Shown: in pieces, positions 1 through 7,882 of the stretch
How the letters are laid out: each line of letters starts with the position of its first letter
How positions within the stretch are numbered: position 1 is the first letter of the stretch
Assembly (NCBI GenBank): GCA_036563895.1
Contig: DATCLN010000190.1
Span: 1-16,663, forward strand
Length of the DNA: 16,663 nucleotides
From: ZCTH02-B3 sp036563895
GTDB lineage: Bacteria; Bacillota; Bacilli; Paenibacillales; Paenibacillaceae
Direction: 5' to 3'
Made by a program: the position numbers and the translations under genes
The notes under the pieces: model-generated
Seen by the model: the letters and a program-made list of their open reading frames with translations, nothing else
The model's database searches: none
Told to the model about the DNA's origin: nothing

Positions 1-446
1 AGCAGGAAGATCAGGAACAAAAACAGCATGGAGAGGAAGCCGAGTCCGGCGATGTTCTGCGCGTACATCCGGTAATCGAAGATCAGGACGGCGAACAGCA
101 CCGTGTACAGGAGGCCGCCCAGCATCGCCTGCAGCCAGTTCTGCCGGTAGCTGCGGAAAAACGTCCTGAAGAGCGGCGCGTCCGTGTCGCCCATCACCCA
201 TTTGCGGGCGACGGAGAACATCGCGGAGGTGGACGGAAACAGCGTAAACGGCGACAGAATGCCGATCAGGACGAAGGTCTGCACGAAAAACGTCTCGTAA
301 TCCTCCACGCCGGGAGCGGTCAACAAGACCAGCAGCAGATACCAGACGGGCAAAGAGGTGAGAATCCACAGCAGGTTGATGACCGAAAGGCGCATGATCC
401 ATTCGCAGATTCGGTACAGACCGCCCATCAGACCCCGCATTTCCAT
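1..446 (-). CDS. YesL family (DUF624) membrane protein, N-terminal part; runs off the window
   Basis: About 148 codons are visible from an ATG at 446 to the window edge, so the C-terminus is missing. The protein opens with MEMRGLMGGLYRICEW and then shows a hydrophobic segment at about residues 20-42. Further membrane segments lie at about 55-72 and 110-148, with the polar stretch ARKWVMGDTDAPLFRTFF between them. This N-terminal layout (glycine-rich start, Trp-containing first helix, K-W-x-x-G-D-x-D loop) is that of YesL/DUF624 proteins. These are integral membrane proteins often found beside carbohydrate ABC transporters; their biochemical role is not established. AAGGGAG lies about 11 nt before the ATG and supports this start. 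The gene follows the helicase gene by 64 nt with no visible terminator or clear promoter between them, so co-transcription is possible. The family call is by recognition only. Confidence 0.8.
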   Translation of the reverse strand, partial: MEMRGLMGGLYRICEWIMRLSVINLLWILTSLPVWYLLLVLLTAPGVEDYETFFVQTFVLIGILSPFTLFPSTSAMFSVARKWVMGDTDAPLFRTFFRSYRQNWLQAMLGGLLYTVLFAVLIFDYRMYAQNIAGLGFLSMLFLFLIFL

Positions 447-510
447 CTTCCGGCACTCCCTTCCCGAACCGGTTTCCTCTCACGGCAGCTCTTGACAGCC
501 GGGATCTCGC

Positions 511-2118
511 TCAAATCTTGACGAAATCTTCGCTGTTGCGGTACGTCTTGCTTTCCGCCTTGCGCCCGCCGCGCCCGCGGAAGCCGTCGCTCCAGTCGTC
601 CTCGTCCCGCACGCGGTCACGGCGGTCGCGGTCTCCCCCGTCCCGCCGGCGGCCGCTTTGGCGGTGGCGGCCGTTCTCGCTGCGGCCGCCGGAACCGGCA
701 AAGCCCTGCCCCGCTCCGCCGGACCGCGCGCCCTGGCCGTGCCGCCGCGCTCCGCCGGCGTCGGAGCGCCCGTCGTTCTTGCGCTTCCGGGTGCGCACCG
801 GATCTTCCGGCGTAAGCTCAATGGGGACGTCCTTCCGCTCGCCGGCCAGCATCTTCAGCGCCGCGGCGAGCAGCTGGACGGAATCGTGCTGCTCAAGCAG
901 CTGCATGGCCAGCCATTTGTAGGGGCCGACTTCCTCCCCGTTGTTCCGGAGCGTCTCCAGCAGCCGCTCGGCGATGTGGCGCTGCTTGCCTTCGATCGCC
1001 TCCGCCAGCGACGGCAGCGGCTTGCGCGCGATGCGGTGCCGCGTCACTTTTTCGATGAAGCGCAAATGATCCATTTCGCGCGGCGTGACGAAGGTCCAGG
1101 ACGTGCCTTCGCTGCCGGCGCGGCCCGTCCGGCCGATGCGGTGGACGTAGCTTTCCGGGTCTTGGGGAACGTCGAAATTGATGACGTGCGACACGCCGCT
1201 GATATCCAGCCCGCGGGCGGCCACGTCGGTGGCCACCAGAAGGTCGATGCTGCCTTCGCGGAACTTGCGCATGACGGTGTCGCGCTGGTGCTGCGACAGG
1301 TCGCCGTGCAGCCCGTCGGCGGCGTATCCCCGCTTGATGAGCGCTTCGGTGAGCTCCGCCACCCGGCGCTTCGTGCGGCCGAAGATGATGGCCAGCTCCG
1401 GCGGCTCCATGTCCAGCAGCCGGCACAGGGCCTCGAATTTCATCCGTTCCTGGACTTCAAGATAGAACTGGTGGACGGACGGCGCGCTCACCTGCTTCGG
1501 CACCACGGAGATGTGCTCCGGATTCCGCAGGAACTGCTGCGCCAGCTTCTGGATGTTGGGCGGCATCGTAGCCGAAAACAGCAGCGTCTGGCGCTGGGGC
1601 GGCACGAGGCCGAGGATCGTCCGGATGTCGTCCATGAAGCCCATGTCCAGCATTTCGTCCGCCTCGTCCAGCACCACCATGCGCACATCGTCCAGCCGGA
1701 TCGTCCTGCGGTTGATGTGGTCGAGCAGCCTGCCGGGCGTGCCGATGATGATCTGGGGCCGGCGCCGGAGCGACCGGATCTGCAGATCGATGCTCTGCCC
1801 GCCATAAATGGCCAGGGTGCGAATCCCCTTGGGTCGTCCCAGTTTGCCTAGTTCCTCCGCCACCTGGATGGCCAGTTCCCGCGTGGGCGCCATCACCAGG
1901 GCGACGATGCGGTCTTCCTGCGGTGAAATGCGGCTAAGCAAGGGAATGCCGAACGCCGCCGTCTTGCCGGTCCCCGTCTGGGCCTGGCCGATGATGTCGC
2001 GGCCGGCCAGGGCGACGGGAATCGCCTTTTCCTGGATGGGCGTCGGCTCCTCGAATCCCATCTCGGAGATGGCCTGGAGCAGTTCCGGCTCCAGACCGAA
2101 TCGTTCAAATGCGTTCAA
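511..2118 (-). CDS. cshA: DEAD-box ATP-dependent RNA helicase, CshA-like, with R/G-rich tail
   Basis: A 535-residue DEAD-box RNA helicase that would unwind RNA duplexes using ATP. All core motifs are visible: GFEEPTPIQ (Q motif, about residue 21), AQTGTGKT (46-53), PTRELA (78-83), TPGR (127-130), DEAD (151-154), SAT (182-184), TDVAARGLDI (297-306) and HRIGRTGRAG (326-335). From about residue 441 the tail is low complexity and rich in Arg, Gly and Asp, typical of an RNA-binding extension. I chose the TTG at 2118 because the protein then starts like other CshA proteins (MNAFERFGLEPE) and AAAAGGAG lies 11 nt upstream. A second TTG at 2127 is only 2 nt from that site. The open frame extends to 2310, but that part crosses the promoter and is not helicase-like. 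In Bacillus, CshA works in RNA decay and cold adaptation; assignment to CshA rather than another paralogue is inference. Confidence 0.93.
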   Translation of the reverse strand: MNAFERFGLEPELLQAISEMGFEEPTPIQEKAIPVALAGRDIIGQAQTGTGKTAAFGIPLLSRISPQEDRIVALVMAPTRELAIQVAEELGKLGRPKGIRTLAIYGGQSIDLQIRSLRRRPQIIIGTPGRLLDHINRRTIRLDDVRMVVLDEADEMLDMGFMDDIRTILGLVPPQRQTLLFSATMPPNIQKLAQQFLRNPEHISVVPKQVSAPSVHQFYLEVQERMKFEALCRLLDMEPPELAIIFGRTKRRVAELTEALIKRGYAADGLHGDLSQHQRDTVMRKFREGSIDLLVATDVAARGLDISGVSHVINFDVPQDPESYVHRIGRTGRAGSEGTSWTFVTPREMDHLRFIEKVTRHRIARKPLPSLAEAIEGKQRHIAERLLETLRNNGEEVGPYKWLAMQLLEQHDSVQLLAAALKMLAGERKDVPIELTPEDPVRTRKRKNDGRSDAGGARRHGQGARSGGAGQGFAGSGGRSENGRHRQSGRRRDGGDRDRRDRVRDEDDWSDGFRGRGGRKAESKTYRNSEDFVKI

Positions 2119-2158
2119 AATATCCAAATCTCCTTTTGTTTTGGGGCCCTTTCCGTTG

Positions 2159-2187
2159 CTGAAAATGGCTTCCAATGAAATTTTCAG
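2159..2187. repeat. Inverted repeat at the helicase transcription start / 5' UTR
   Basis: CTGAAAAT (2159-2166) and ATTTTCAG (2180-2187) are perfect 8-bp inverted repeats separated by 13 nt. The repeat begins about 4 nt after the -10 box of the helicase promoter. It could be a DNA operator overlapping +1 or, if transcription starts near 2185, a stem-loop at the extreme 5' end of the mRNA. Function is inferred. Confidence 0.5.
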
Positions 2188-2190
2188 TTC

Positions 2191-2199
2191 ATTATAGCA
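2191..2199 (-). promoter_or_regulatory. Extended -10 promoter for the DEAD-box helicase gene
   Basis: On the minus strand TGC-TATAAT is a perfect -10 box (2196-2191) with the TGn extension (2199-2197). No good -35 hexamer is seen 16-18 nt upstream, as expected for an extended -10 promoter. Predicted start is near 2184, giving a leader of about 65 nt before the TTG at 2118. Confidence 0.65.
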
Positions 2200-2342
2200 C
2201 AACCGGGACGGCCAACACCAGCGAAACCGGCCCCGGGCTTCCGGCAGGTCGTTTTTTCGGCTCCTGTCCCGCACAATCCCGGTCCGGCCGTTTTCGCCAA
2301 ATGTTGACAAACTTCATGATGCATCAGCACGGCTCGTTCGTA

Positions 2343-2348
2343 TATAAT
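2343..2348 (+). promoter_or_regulatory. -10 box (TATAAT) for the DUF4015 gene
   Basis: A perfect TATAAT lies 34 nt before the preferred ATG at 2383. The hexamer at normal -35 distance (near 2320-2325) is poor. A TTGACA at 2304-2309 is 33 nt away, too far to act as the usual partner. Predicted start is near 2355, which leaves a 28-nt leader containing the GGGGAG ribosome site. Confidence 0.45.
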
Positions 2349-2382
2349 CTTAGGGAAAGCGCTTATGGGGAGATCGAGCCAC

Positions 2383-3636
2383 ATGGACGTGCTGTTTGCC
2401 CTCTTTTTGCTGATGCAGTCCCTGCTGCATTCCGACCAGGACATGACGGGTTCGACGCAAATCGGAATGATTCGAGCCATGCTTGCGGATTCCATCCGGC
2501 CCGACGGCGCCGCAGGCGGAAGTGCGCAAGAGGGAGGGCAAGCCGGACAGCCGGACGGCGAGCAGGGGCAAACGGCCGATCCGCAGCCCGACGCTCCCAA
2601 GATCAAGGGCATCTATGTCACCGCGTACAGCGCGGGCGGCGCCAGGATGAAGGAGCTGCTCGATCTGGTGGACCGGACCGAGCTGAACGCCATGGTCATT
2701 GACATCAAGGACGACCGGGGCTACATCACCTACAAGACCGACAATCCGGAGCTGGCCAAGTACGGAACTTCCCAGTCCTACATCAAGGACATCGGGAAGC
2801 TGATGGACACCCTCCGGGAGCACGACATCTACCCCATCGCCCGCATCGTCGTGTTCAAGGACAGCGTGCTGGCCAAGAAGCGTCCCGACCTCTCGTTCCT
2901 CAATCCCGACGGTTCGGTCTGGCAAAACAGCAAGAAGGACCATTTCGTCAATCCCTACCTGAAAGAAGTCTGGGAATACAACGTCGCCGTCGCCGAAGAG
3001 GCGGCGAGGCTCGGGTTCAAGGAAATCCAGTTCGACTACGTGCGGTTTCCCGAAGGGTTCGAGAAGCGGGCCGACAAGCTGAAATACGCCAAGACGGAAG
3101 AGAGCCGCGTCGACGTGGTCGCCGGCTTCGTGGAATACGCGCAGGAGCGGCTGAGGCCCCTGGGCGTCCGCGTATCCGTGGACATTTTCGGGTACGCCGC
3201 CTCGGTGCCGGCCGCGGAGGGGATCGGACAGGACTTCGTCAAAATTTCCAGCCACGTGGACGTCATTTGTCCCATGGTCTATCCGAGCCACTACTCCACC
3301 GGCTGGTTCGGCCAGAAGGACCCCGACAAGGCGCCCTACGCCACGGTCAAGGGCGCGATGGAAGACACCCACAAGAAGCTCGCGGAGCTCGGCGACGCCA
3401 AGCCGATCATCCGCCCCTGGATCCAGGATTTCACCGCCAAATGGCTGGGCAGCGGACATTACATCCCGTACGGCGTCAAGGAGGTTGAGGCGCAGCTGAA
3501 GGCGCTGGCCGACACCGGCGTCGACGAGTTCCTGCTGTGGAACGCGGGGAACACGTACACCGACGGAGTGGACTATACGCTGGTGGACAAAGCCGTGAGG
3601 GAAAAGGATGCGGAGGAAGCCGGCTCCGGAGCGTAA
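2383..3636 (+). CDS. Putative glycoside hydrolase, DUF4015 family (TIM-barrel)
   Basis: A 417-residue protein whose region from about residue 74 to the end matches the DUF4015 'putative glycosyl hydrolase' family. Visible landmarks are KIKGIYVTAYSAG (about 73-85, first barrel strand), NAMVIDIKDDRG, FDYVRFPEG (217-225), MVYPSHY (298-304) and LLWNAGNTY (384-392). The acidic residue in FDYVRFPEG is the likely catalytic region by analogy with related barrels; substrate is unknown. The N-terminus (MDVLFALFLLMQSLLHS) is a short hydrophobic, signal-like segment lacking clear basic residues. It is followed by a Gly/Gln/Pro-rich linker at about 42-72, so the enzyme is probably exported or membrane-anchored. 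An in-frame ATG at 2365 exists, but GGGGAG 10 nt before 2383 and the promoter position favour 2383. The gene stands alone, divergent from the helicase gene and convergent with pfkA. Confidence 0.85.
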   Translation: MDVLFALFLLMQSLLHSDQDMTGSTQIGMIRAMLADSIRPDGAAGGSAQEGGQAGQPDGEQGQTADPQPDAPKIKGIYVTAYSAGGARMKELLDLVDRTELNAMVIDIKDDRGYITYKTDNPELAKYGTSQSYIKDIGKLMDTLREHDIYPIARIVVFKDSVLAKKRPDLSFLNPDGSVWQNSKKDHFVNPYLKEVWEYNVAVAEEAARLGFKEIQFDYVRFPEGFEKRADKLKYAKTEESRVDVVAGFVEYAQERLRPLGVRVSVDIFGYAASVPAAEGIGQDFVKISSHVDVICPMVYPSHYSTGWFGQKDPDKAPYATVKGAMEDTHKKLAELGDAKPIIRPWIQDFTAKWLGSGHYIPYGVKEVEAQLKALADTGVDEFLLWNAGNTYTDGVDYTLVDKAVREKDAEEAGSGA

Positions 3637-3656
3637 AATTCCAGGCCGAAACGCAA

Positions 3657-3710
3657 GCGGGTCCGGATGGCAGGGCGCGCGCCCTGCGGTCCGGACCCGT
3701 CCGCTTTTAT
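3657..3710 (+). terminator. Rho-independent terminator after the DUF4015 gene
   Basis: GGGTCCGGA (3659-3667) pairs with TCCGGACCC (3690-3698). Inside it an 18-nt self-complementary stem (3670-3687) forms a second helix. TTTTAT follows at 3705. It lies 21 nt after the stop codon. It also faces the end of pfkA at 3716 and may stop that transcript, though the T-run on that side is poor. Confidence 0.8.
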
Positions 3711-3715
3711 GGCTA

Positions 3716-4684
3716 TTATTGCGACAGCCGCATGGCCAGTTCGTACAGCTCCATGTCAAACGGCTTTTTCGTATTCACCACGATGTCGAAGTCGGTGGCG
3801 ACCAGCTCGCCTTTGATGACGCCGCACGCCTTTCCGGAGTCGCCCGCGATCAGCCGGCGCACCGCGAAATCGCCCAGACGGCTGGCCAGAATCCGGTCGT
3901 TGTGGGTGGGCGACCCGCCCCGCTGGATATGGCCGAGCACCGTCGTCCTCGGCTCGATGCCGCAAAGTTCGGTCAACTTTTTTGCGATTTCTTCGCCCTT
4001 GGCGGCCCCTTCCGCCACCACGATGATGCTGTGGCGTTTGCCCTTTTCGGCGCTTTCGCGCAGCTTGGCGGCAATGTCCCGCAGGTCGAAGGGAACCTCC
4101 GGCACCAGGATCACTTCCGCGCCGCTGGCCAGCCCCGCATAGAGGGCGATGTGCCCGCAATGGCGGCCCATCACTTCGACCACCGAGGTCCGCTCGTGGG
4201 ACGTCATCGTGTCCCGCAGCTTGTTGATGGCGTCCACGACGATGCTGACGGCGGTGTCAAATCCGATGGTGAAGTCCGTGAACGCGATGTCGTTGTCGAT
4301 GGTCCCCGGCAGGCCCATCGTCTTGATGCCCAGCTCGTTCAGCTTCTGCGCCCCGCGATAGGAACCGTCGCCGCCGATCACCACCAGGGCGTCGATGCCG
4401 TGCTCCCGCAGCATTTCCGCCCCGCGGCGCTGGCCTTCCGGGGTCATGAACTCCTGGCACCGGGCGGTCTGCAGAATCGTCCCTCCCCGCTGCAGAATGT
4501 CCCCCACGCTGCGCAGGTCCATTTCGCGGATTTCCCCGTTCAGCAGCCCCTGGTATCCCCGCTGGATGCCGTACACTTCCAGCCCGTGCACGAGTCCGCT
4601 GCGGACGACGGCCCGCACCGCGGCATTCATGCCCTGCGAATCCCCGCCGCTCGTCAGAACGGCAATCCTTTTGACAGCTGCCAT
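3716..4684 (-). CDS. pfkA: ATP-dependent 6-phosphofructokinase
   Basis: A 322-residue cytosolic enzyme that phosphorylates fructose 6-phosphate to fructose 1,6-bisphosphate, the committed step of glycolysis. The length matches the bacterial PfkA family (about 320). Visible motifs are TSGGDSQGMNAA (11-22, ATP site), GGDGS (104-108), PGTIDNDI (126-133, catalytic Asp130), MGR (172-174, sugar-phosphate binding) and GHIQRGG (251-257). The ATG at 4684 has GGAGG about 7-8 nt upstream. The ATG shares its A with the TGA of the upstream terpene synthase gene, so translation is probably coupled. Family enzymes are usually allosteric, with PEP inhibiting and ADP activating. Residue 178 is His where the E. 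coli and Geobacillus enzymes have Asp (MGRHCGH against MGRxxGD). There is no pyk or accA beside it, unlike many Firmicutes. Confidence 0.97.
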   Translation of the reverse strand: MAAVKRIAVLTSGGDSQGMNAAVRAVVRSGLVHGLEVYGIQRGYQGLLNGEIREMDLRSVGDILQRGGTILQTARCQEFMTPEGQRRGAEMLREHGIDALVVIGGDGSYRGAQKLNELGIKTMGLPGTIDNDIAFTDFTIGFDTAVSIVVDAINKLRDTMTSHERTSVVEVMGRHCGHIALYAGLASGAEVILVPEVPFDLRDIAAKLRESAEKGKRHSIIVVAEGAAKGEEIAKKLTELCGIEPRTTVLGHIQRGGSPTHNDRILASRLGDFAVRRLIAGDSGKACGVIKGELVATDFDIVVNTKKPFDMELYELAMRLSQ

Positions 4685-5790
4685 CAGACAACCTCCACTC
4701 CCGTTTTGTGCGTCTGTGTCCTTCGAATCCATCGGCTGTTGGCAAAAAAGAAAAGCCTGACCAGCGGGCCTCCCTGCATCATGGCCCGCGCGGTGTCCGC
4801 CACCCGCCGGTCGCGGACCTTCGGATCGGACAGGTACAGGGCGATGAGCCCCTCCACCACCATCTGGTGGAAGCGCGGAGAAGGAAGCGTGAAAGCGGAG
4901 CGCCGCGCCTGTTCCGCGATCCACAGCAGCCGTTCCGTCATCTGCTCGCCGTTTTCGTAATAGCTGCAGAAATTCAGATCGCCGCCGGCTTCGTCCTCCG
5001 TCTGGTCGATCAGGTAATCCAGCATGATGTGCAGGCAGCAGATGTAGGGAAAATAGGCATTCACGATCCGGTCCGTGACGGCCCGGTCCAGATTCGGGTC
5101 GCAAGCGGCCTGGAACAGGGCGAATACGCCCAGCGTCGAGCCCGTCGCGGCGGCGAATTCGTTCCACCACAGATCCCGGCCGAAGGCGCGGTGGCTTTGC
5201 CACCAGGCCTTGAGCTGCCCTTCCCTCAAACGGGGGGCGATGTGCTTGTAGACCTGCAGATCCCGGTACAATCCGACCAGCCGGCGCACCGCGTCCCTGA
5301 CCTGCGGGTAGGAGGGCAGCCGGTCGATGCACGACTGGCACTGGCGGACCAGGGCATGCAAATAGCCTCCGTCGTCCTGTTCCCGCCGGAGGGCGTAGTA
5401 ATTCTTCGGTTCGGCGCCTGGCGTCACCGCGTCGACCATGCTCTGGTGCAGCAGCCGGAAATCTCCCGCATCCATGGAGGTGCTGCGGTCGCACAGGTTG
5501 TCCAGGTAGTCGCTGATCGTCTGGAAAGCGACAATGAGCGGAATCAGCACGCGCCTTAAGCTTCCGTCGCCGACCGCCGCGTAGACGGCGCCTCCCTCGC
5601 AGTGGAACTGCTTGCTGCCCATGCTCGCCAGCGCCTGCCGGCGCAGTTCGGGGTCGGGGATCCGCTCCGCCATCTGCCGGAGTCGATCCAGCTCGCGCCG
5701 CACTTCCGGCAGCACGCTCCTGTACATCCTGTACATGAGCGACAGCGCTCCCCGGGGCGGCAAGCCTTCCAGCCCGTTGTCCTTGTTCAT
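4684..5790 (-). CDS. ytpB: Tetraprenyl-beta-curcumene synthase, YtpB family (DUF2600)
   Basis: A 368-residue protein matching B. subtilis YtpB along its length. YtpB is a large terpene synthase that cyclises tetraprenyl diphosphate to tetraprenyl-beta-curcumene, a precursor of C35 sesquarterpenes. Visible family blocks are KQFHCEGGAVY (60-70), QTISDYLDNLCDRSTS (90-105, Asp-rich), LLHQSMVDAVTPGAE (113-127), FAAATGSTLGVFALF (212-226), DYLIDQTEDEAGGDLNF (258-274, second acidic cluster, probably metal/diphosphate binding) and a conserved end around FHQMVVEGLIALYLSD. The ATG at 5790 is preceded by GGGAGG at 5-nt spacing. The gene overlaps pfkA by one base (TGATG). No cyclase partner for a sesquarterpene is visible in the window. 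Function rests on family recognition; the exact product here is inference. Confidence 0.93.
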   Translation of the reverse strand: MNKDNGLEGLPPRGALSLMYRMYRSVLPEVRRELDRLRQMAERIPDPELRRQALASMGSKQFHCEGGAVYAAVGDGSLRRVLIPLIVAFQTISDYLDNLCDRSTSMDAGDFRLLHQSMVDAVTPGAEPKNYYALRREQDDGGYLHALVRQCQSCIDRLPSYPQVRDAVRRLVGLYRDLQVYKHIAPRLREGQLKAWWQSHRAFGRDLWWNEFAAATGSTLGVFALFQAACDPNLDRAVTDRIVNAYFPYICCLHIMLDYLIDQTEDEAGGDLNFCSYYENGEQMTERLLWIAEQARRSAFTLPSPRFHQMVVEGLIALYLSDPKVRDRRVADTARAMMQGGPLVRLFFFANSRWIRRTQTHKTGVEVV

Positions 5791-5820
5791 GGATGCCTCC
5801 CGTCCGTATTGTCCTTCCTA

Positions 5821-5829
5821 AATGTAACA
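5821..5829 (-). promoter_or_regulatory. Possible extended -10 promoter for ytpB-pfkA
   Basis: On the minus strand TGT-TACATT (5829-5821) resembles an extended -10 box, with a weak TGGATT 17 nt upstream. It sits about 30 nt before the ytpB ATG. The match is moderate. Confidence 0.35.
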
Positions 5830-5906
5830 TTTCAGCAGGGCGAAATCCAGATGTCTCCTGCAATTCCGCCGTTCCCGCGAAAAATATCCGCCGAAGGCCG
5901 CAATCT

Positions 5907-5916
5907 TTGCTATAAT
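5907..5916 (+). promoter_or_regulatory. Extended -10 promoter for the MFS transporter-nitroreductase operon
   Basis: TTTGC-TATAAT shows a perfect -10 (5911-5916) with the TGn extension and no good -35 hexamer. It has the same TGCTATAATG core as the helicase promoter. Predicted start is near 5923, giving a leader of about 39 nt to the ATG at 5962. Confidence 0.65.
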
Positions 5917-5961
5917 GGCAAAAGGCAACACAGGTTCTGGCGGAAACAGGTGAATCGACGA

Positions 5962-7110
5962 ATGACGCGGGAAAAGCTTCATCAGCTTGCGGTGCTGCGG
6001 GGTCTGCAATTTACGGGCAATGCCATGTTCTCGTTGCTGGTGGTTTGCATTCCCCTCTATTTTGCGGAACTGGGCTTTTCCCGGTTGGAGATTGGCTCCG
6101 TATACGCCACGGGACCGCTCATGGCCATCGTCTCCAACCTGCTGCTCGGCCTCATCGCCGACAAGGCCAAAAACATCCGGCTCCTCTTGGGCATTCTGTT
6201 CCTGTGCCAGATCGCCGTCTTTCTCGCGCTGGCCCCTTTGAGGCAATTCACGGCCATCGTCGCGCTCATGGCGGCTTTTTATTTTTTCCAGGCGCCGGCG
6301 ATTCCCATGGTGGACAGCCTGTCCCTGCTGGCGTCGAACCGTCTGGGAAGAAGTTTCGCCTCCATCCGCGTGTTCGGTTCCGTCGGTTTTGCGCTGTGCG
6401 CCGTTTTTTTCGGTTATCTGTACGCCGAAATCGGTTCGCCCATGGTCGTCCCGGCCGGCTGCCTCACCGCCGCCGCGGCGCTGGCCTTCGTCCCGTTCCT
6501 CGGCGATTTCCAGGCGAACTTGCGCCGGTTTGATTTCAGCGAACTGTGGGGCATTCTGAAGCAGCGGAGAACGTTGCTGTTTTTCGTCCTGGTCTGGTTC
6601 GTGGCCGTGCCCCACCGGGTCAACGAGAGCTTTCTGTCGCTCCGCATGCAGGAGGTCGGAGGCGAGGGGCTGGTCGGATGGCTGTGGCTGACCTCCTCGG
6701 TCAGCGAAATCCCGGTGATGCTCCTGCTGGCCCGCGTCGGACACCGTCTGAAGGAGCTTCCCCTGCTTTCGGCGGCGGCGTTTTTCTACATGGTGCGGAT
6801 GCTGCTGCTGTCCGTGAGTGAAAGCCCGTGGGCGATCCTCGCCGTCTCGCTCATGCACAGCGTGACGTTCGGCATCTTTTTCGTGACGGCGATGCGTTTC
6901 ATGACCCATCTCCTGCCGGACCAGTTCCGCGCCACAGGCCAGGCGGTGTTCGTCACCGTCTGGGTGGGATTGGCGGGACTGTTCACGGGTCCGGTGGCCG
7001 GCTGGCTGTACGACACGTTCGGTGCGAGCGCCCCGTTCCTCGTCGGAGCGGGAACCGCCCTGACCGCCGCGATCGGATTCCTGTACGCGCACGTGCGCGG
7101 ATACTCCTGA
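5962..7110 (+). CDS. MFS transporter
   Basis: A 382-residue, strongly hydrophobic polytopic membrane protein with the layout of major facilitator superfamily carriers and roughly twelve membrane segments. The first helix region is about residues 10-40, and the loop after helix 2 carries GLIADKAKNIR (residues 66-76), the MFS loop motif equivalent. SLLASNRLGRSFASIRVFGSVGFA (about 118-141) is typical of the MFS_1-like subgroup that includes LacY- and phenylpropionate-type carriers. The substrate cannot be told from sequence. I chose the ATG at 5962 because AGGTGA lies 8 nt before it; a GTG at 5950 and a longer open frame back to 5602 have no support. The next gene starts 38 nt downstream with no terminator between, so both are probably co-transcribed. 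Confidence 0.88.
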   Translation: MTREKLHQLAVLRGLQFTGNAMFSLLVVCIPLYFAELGFSRLEIGSVYATGPLMAIVSNLLLGLIADKAKNIRLLLGILFLCQIAVFLALAPLRQFTAIVALMAAFYFFQAPAIPMVDSLSLLASNRLGRSFASIRVFGSVGFALCAVFFGYLYAEIGSPMVVPAGCLTAAAALAFVPFLGDFQANLRRFDFSELWGILKQRRTLLFFVLVWFVAVPHRVNESFLSLRMQEVGGEGLVGWLWLTSSVSEIPVMLLLARVGHRLKELPLLSAAAFFYMVRMLLLSVSESPWAILAVSLMHSVTFGIFFVTAMRFMTHLLPDQFRATGQAVFVTVWVGLAGLFTGPVAGWLYDTFGASAPFLVGAGTALTAAIGFLYAHVRGYS

Positions 7111-7148
7111 TCTTCCTGATGATTCACCTTCGGAAAGGAGACAAAACC

Positions 7149-7853
7149 TTGCGTCAGACTCCGAATCCGGACCTTGCGCCCCATTCCGGACGGGATGCCG
7201 GTGATTCCCCCTACGCCGTGTTCCGGCGACTGGTAAGGGAGCGCCGCAGCATCCGCAAATTTTTGGACAAGCCGGTGGACAAATCCGAAATCCGGGAACT
7301 CGTCGATTGCGCCCGCTTCGCGCCAAGCGACACGAATTCCCAGCCGTGGGAGTTCGTCGCCGTGCTGGACCGGGAGAAAATCGGCCGGATCGAACGGATG
7401 ACCTGGGACGCGCTGCACCGCCGGGCCGCGGAAGCCGAAGCGCAAGGCAAGGGGCGGGAGGCCCGTCTTCTTCTCAAATCCTTCGGGCCCTACGCCACCG
7501 CCTTCGGCGGCGCCCCGGCGCTTCTCGTGTGCCTCGCAACCCCTTATCATTCCAAATTCCGCGAAAAAATCTTCGATCCCATCGGCTTCGCGGACGAAGG
7601 CGTCTGGCGGGAAGAAAGCGTCAAGAGCAGCTGCCTCGCGGCCATGATCCTGATGCTGGCGGCGCACGCCCGGGGGCTGGCCTGCTGCCCGATGACCGGG
7701 CCGGTGCTGCTCGCGGAAGAGGAGCTGCGCCGGGAGCTGGGCATCGACGCCTCGCGGCAGGTGAACATGGTGATCGCCCTGGGTTATCCGGCGGTCCATC
7801 CCGAACCCACTCCGCGCAAGGGAGTGGACGAGATCCTGAAAGTGGTGCGATGA
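7149..7853 (+). CDS. Nitroreductase family protein (FMN-dependent)
   Basis: A 234-residue flavin oxidoreductase of the nitroreductase fold. RERRSIRKF (about 30-38) is the FMN phosphate-binding signature. FAPSDTNSQPWEF (57-69) is the second typical block. VKSSCLAAMILMLAAHARGLACCPM in the C-terminal half is the usual helix and flavin-contact region, read as two stretches around residue 165. These enzymes reduce nitro compounds, quinones or similar acceptors with NAD(P)H; the physiological substrate is unknown. The start is TTG at 7149: AAAGGAG lies 8 nt upstream and no better in-frame start exists nearby. It is the second gene after the MFS transporter (38-nt gap) and is followed by a strong terminator. 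The pairing of an exporter-like carrier with a nitroreductase suggests handling of a small toxic or redox-active compound, which is inference. Confidence 0.92.
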   Translation: MRQTPNPDLAPHSGRDAGDSPYAVFRRLVRERRSIRKFLDKPVDKSEIRELVDCARFAPSDTNSQPWEFVAVLDREKIGRIERMTWDALHRRAAEAEAQGKGREARLLLKSFGPYATAFGGAPALLVCLATPYHSKFREKIFDPIGFADEGVWREESVKSSCLAAMILMLAAHARGLACCPMTGPVLLAEEELRRELGIDASRQVNMVIALGYPAVHPEPTPRKGVDEILKVVR

Positions 7854-7882
7854 ACGCCGGCGCGCTCCGGGACGCGGTCACG

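Noticed and set aside
2119..2310. N-terminal extension of the helicase to an ATG at 2310
   Set aside because: It crosses the extended -10 promoter and lacks helicase similarity; TTG at 2118 with AAAAGGAG explains the start.
2304..2348. TTGACA at 2304 paired with TATAAT at 2343; a similar TTGACA-N33-TATAAT occurs on the minus strand at 16539-16495
   Set aside because: A 33-nt spacer is twice the sigma-A distance. The identical spacing in two places is curious but probably chance.
3608..4960. Long plus-strand open frame opposite pfkA
   Set aside because: It crosses the DUF4015 terminator and lies antisense to well-recognised pfkA and ytpB; no motif or ribosome site.
5818..7326. Minus-strand open frame opposite the MFS transporter
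   Set aside because: Highly charged low-complexity translation antisense to a clear membrane protein; shadow.
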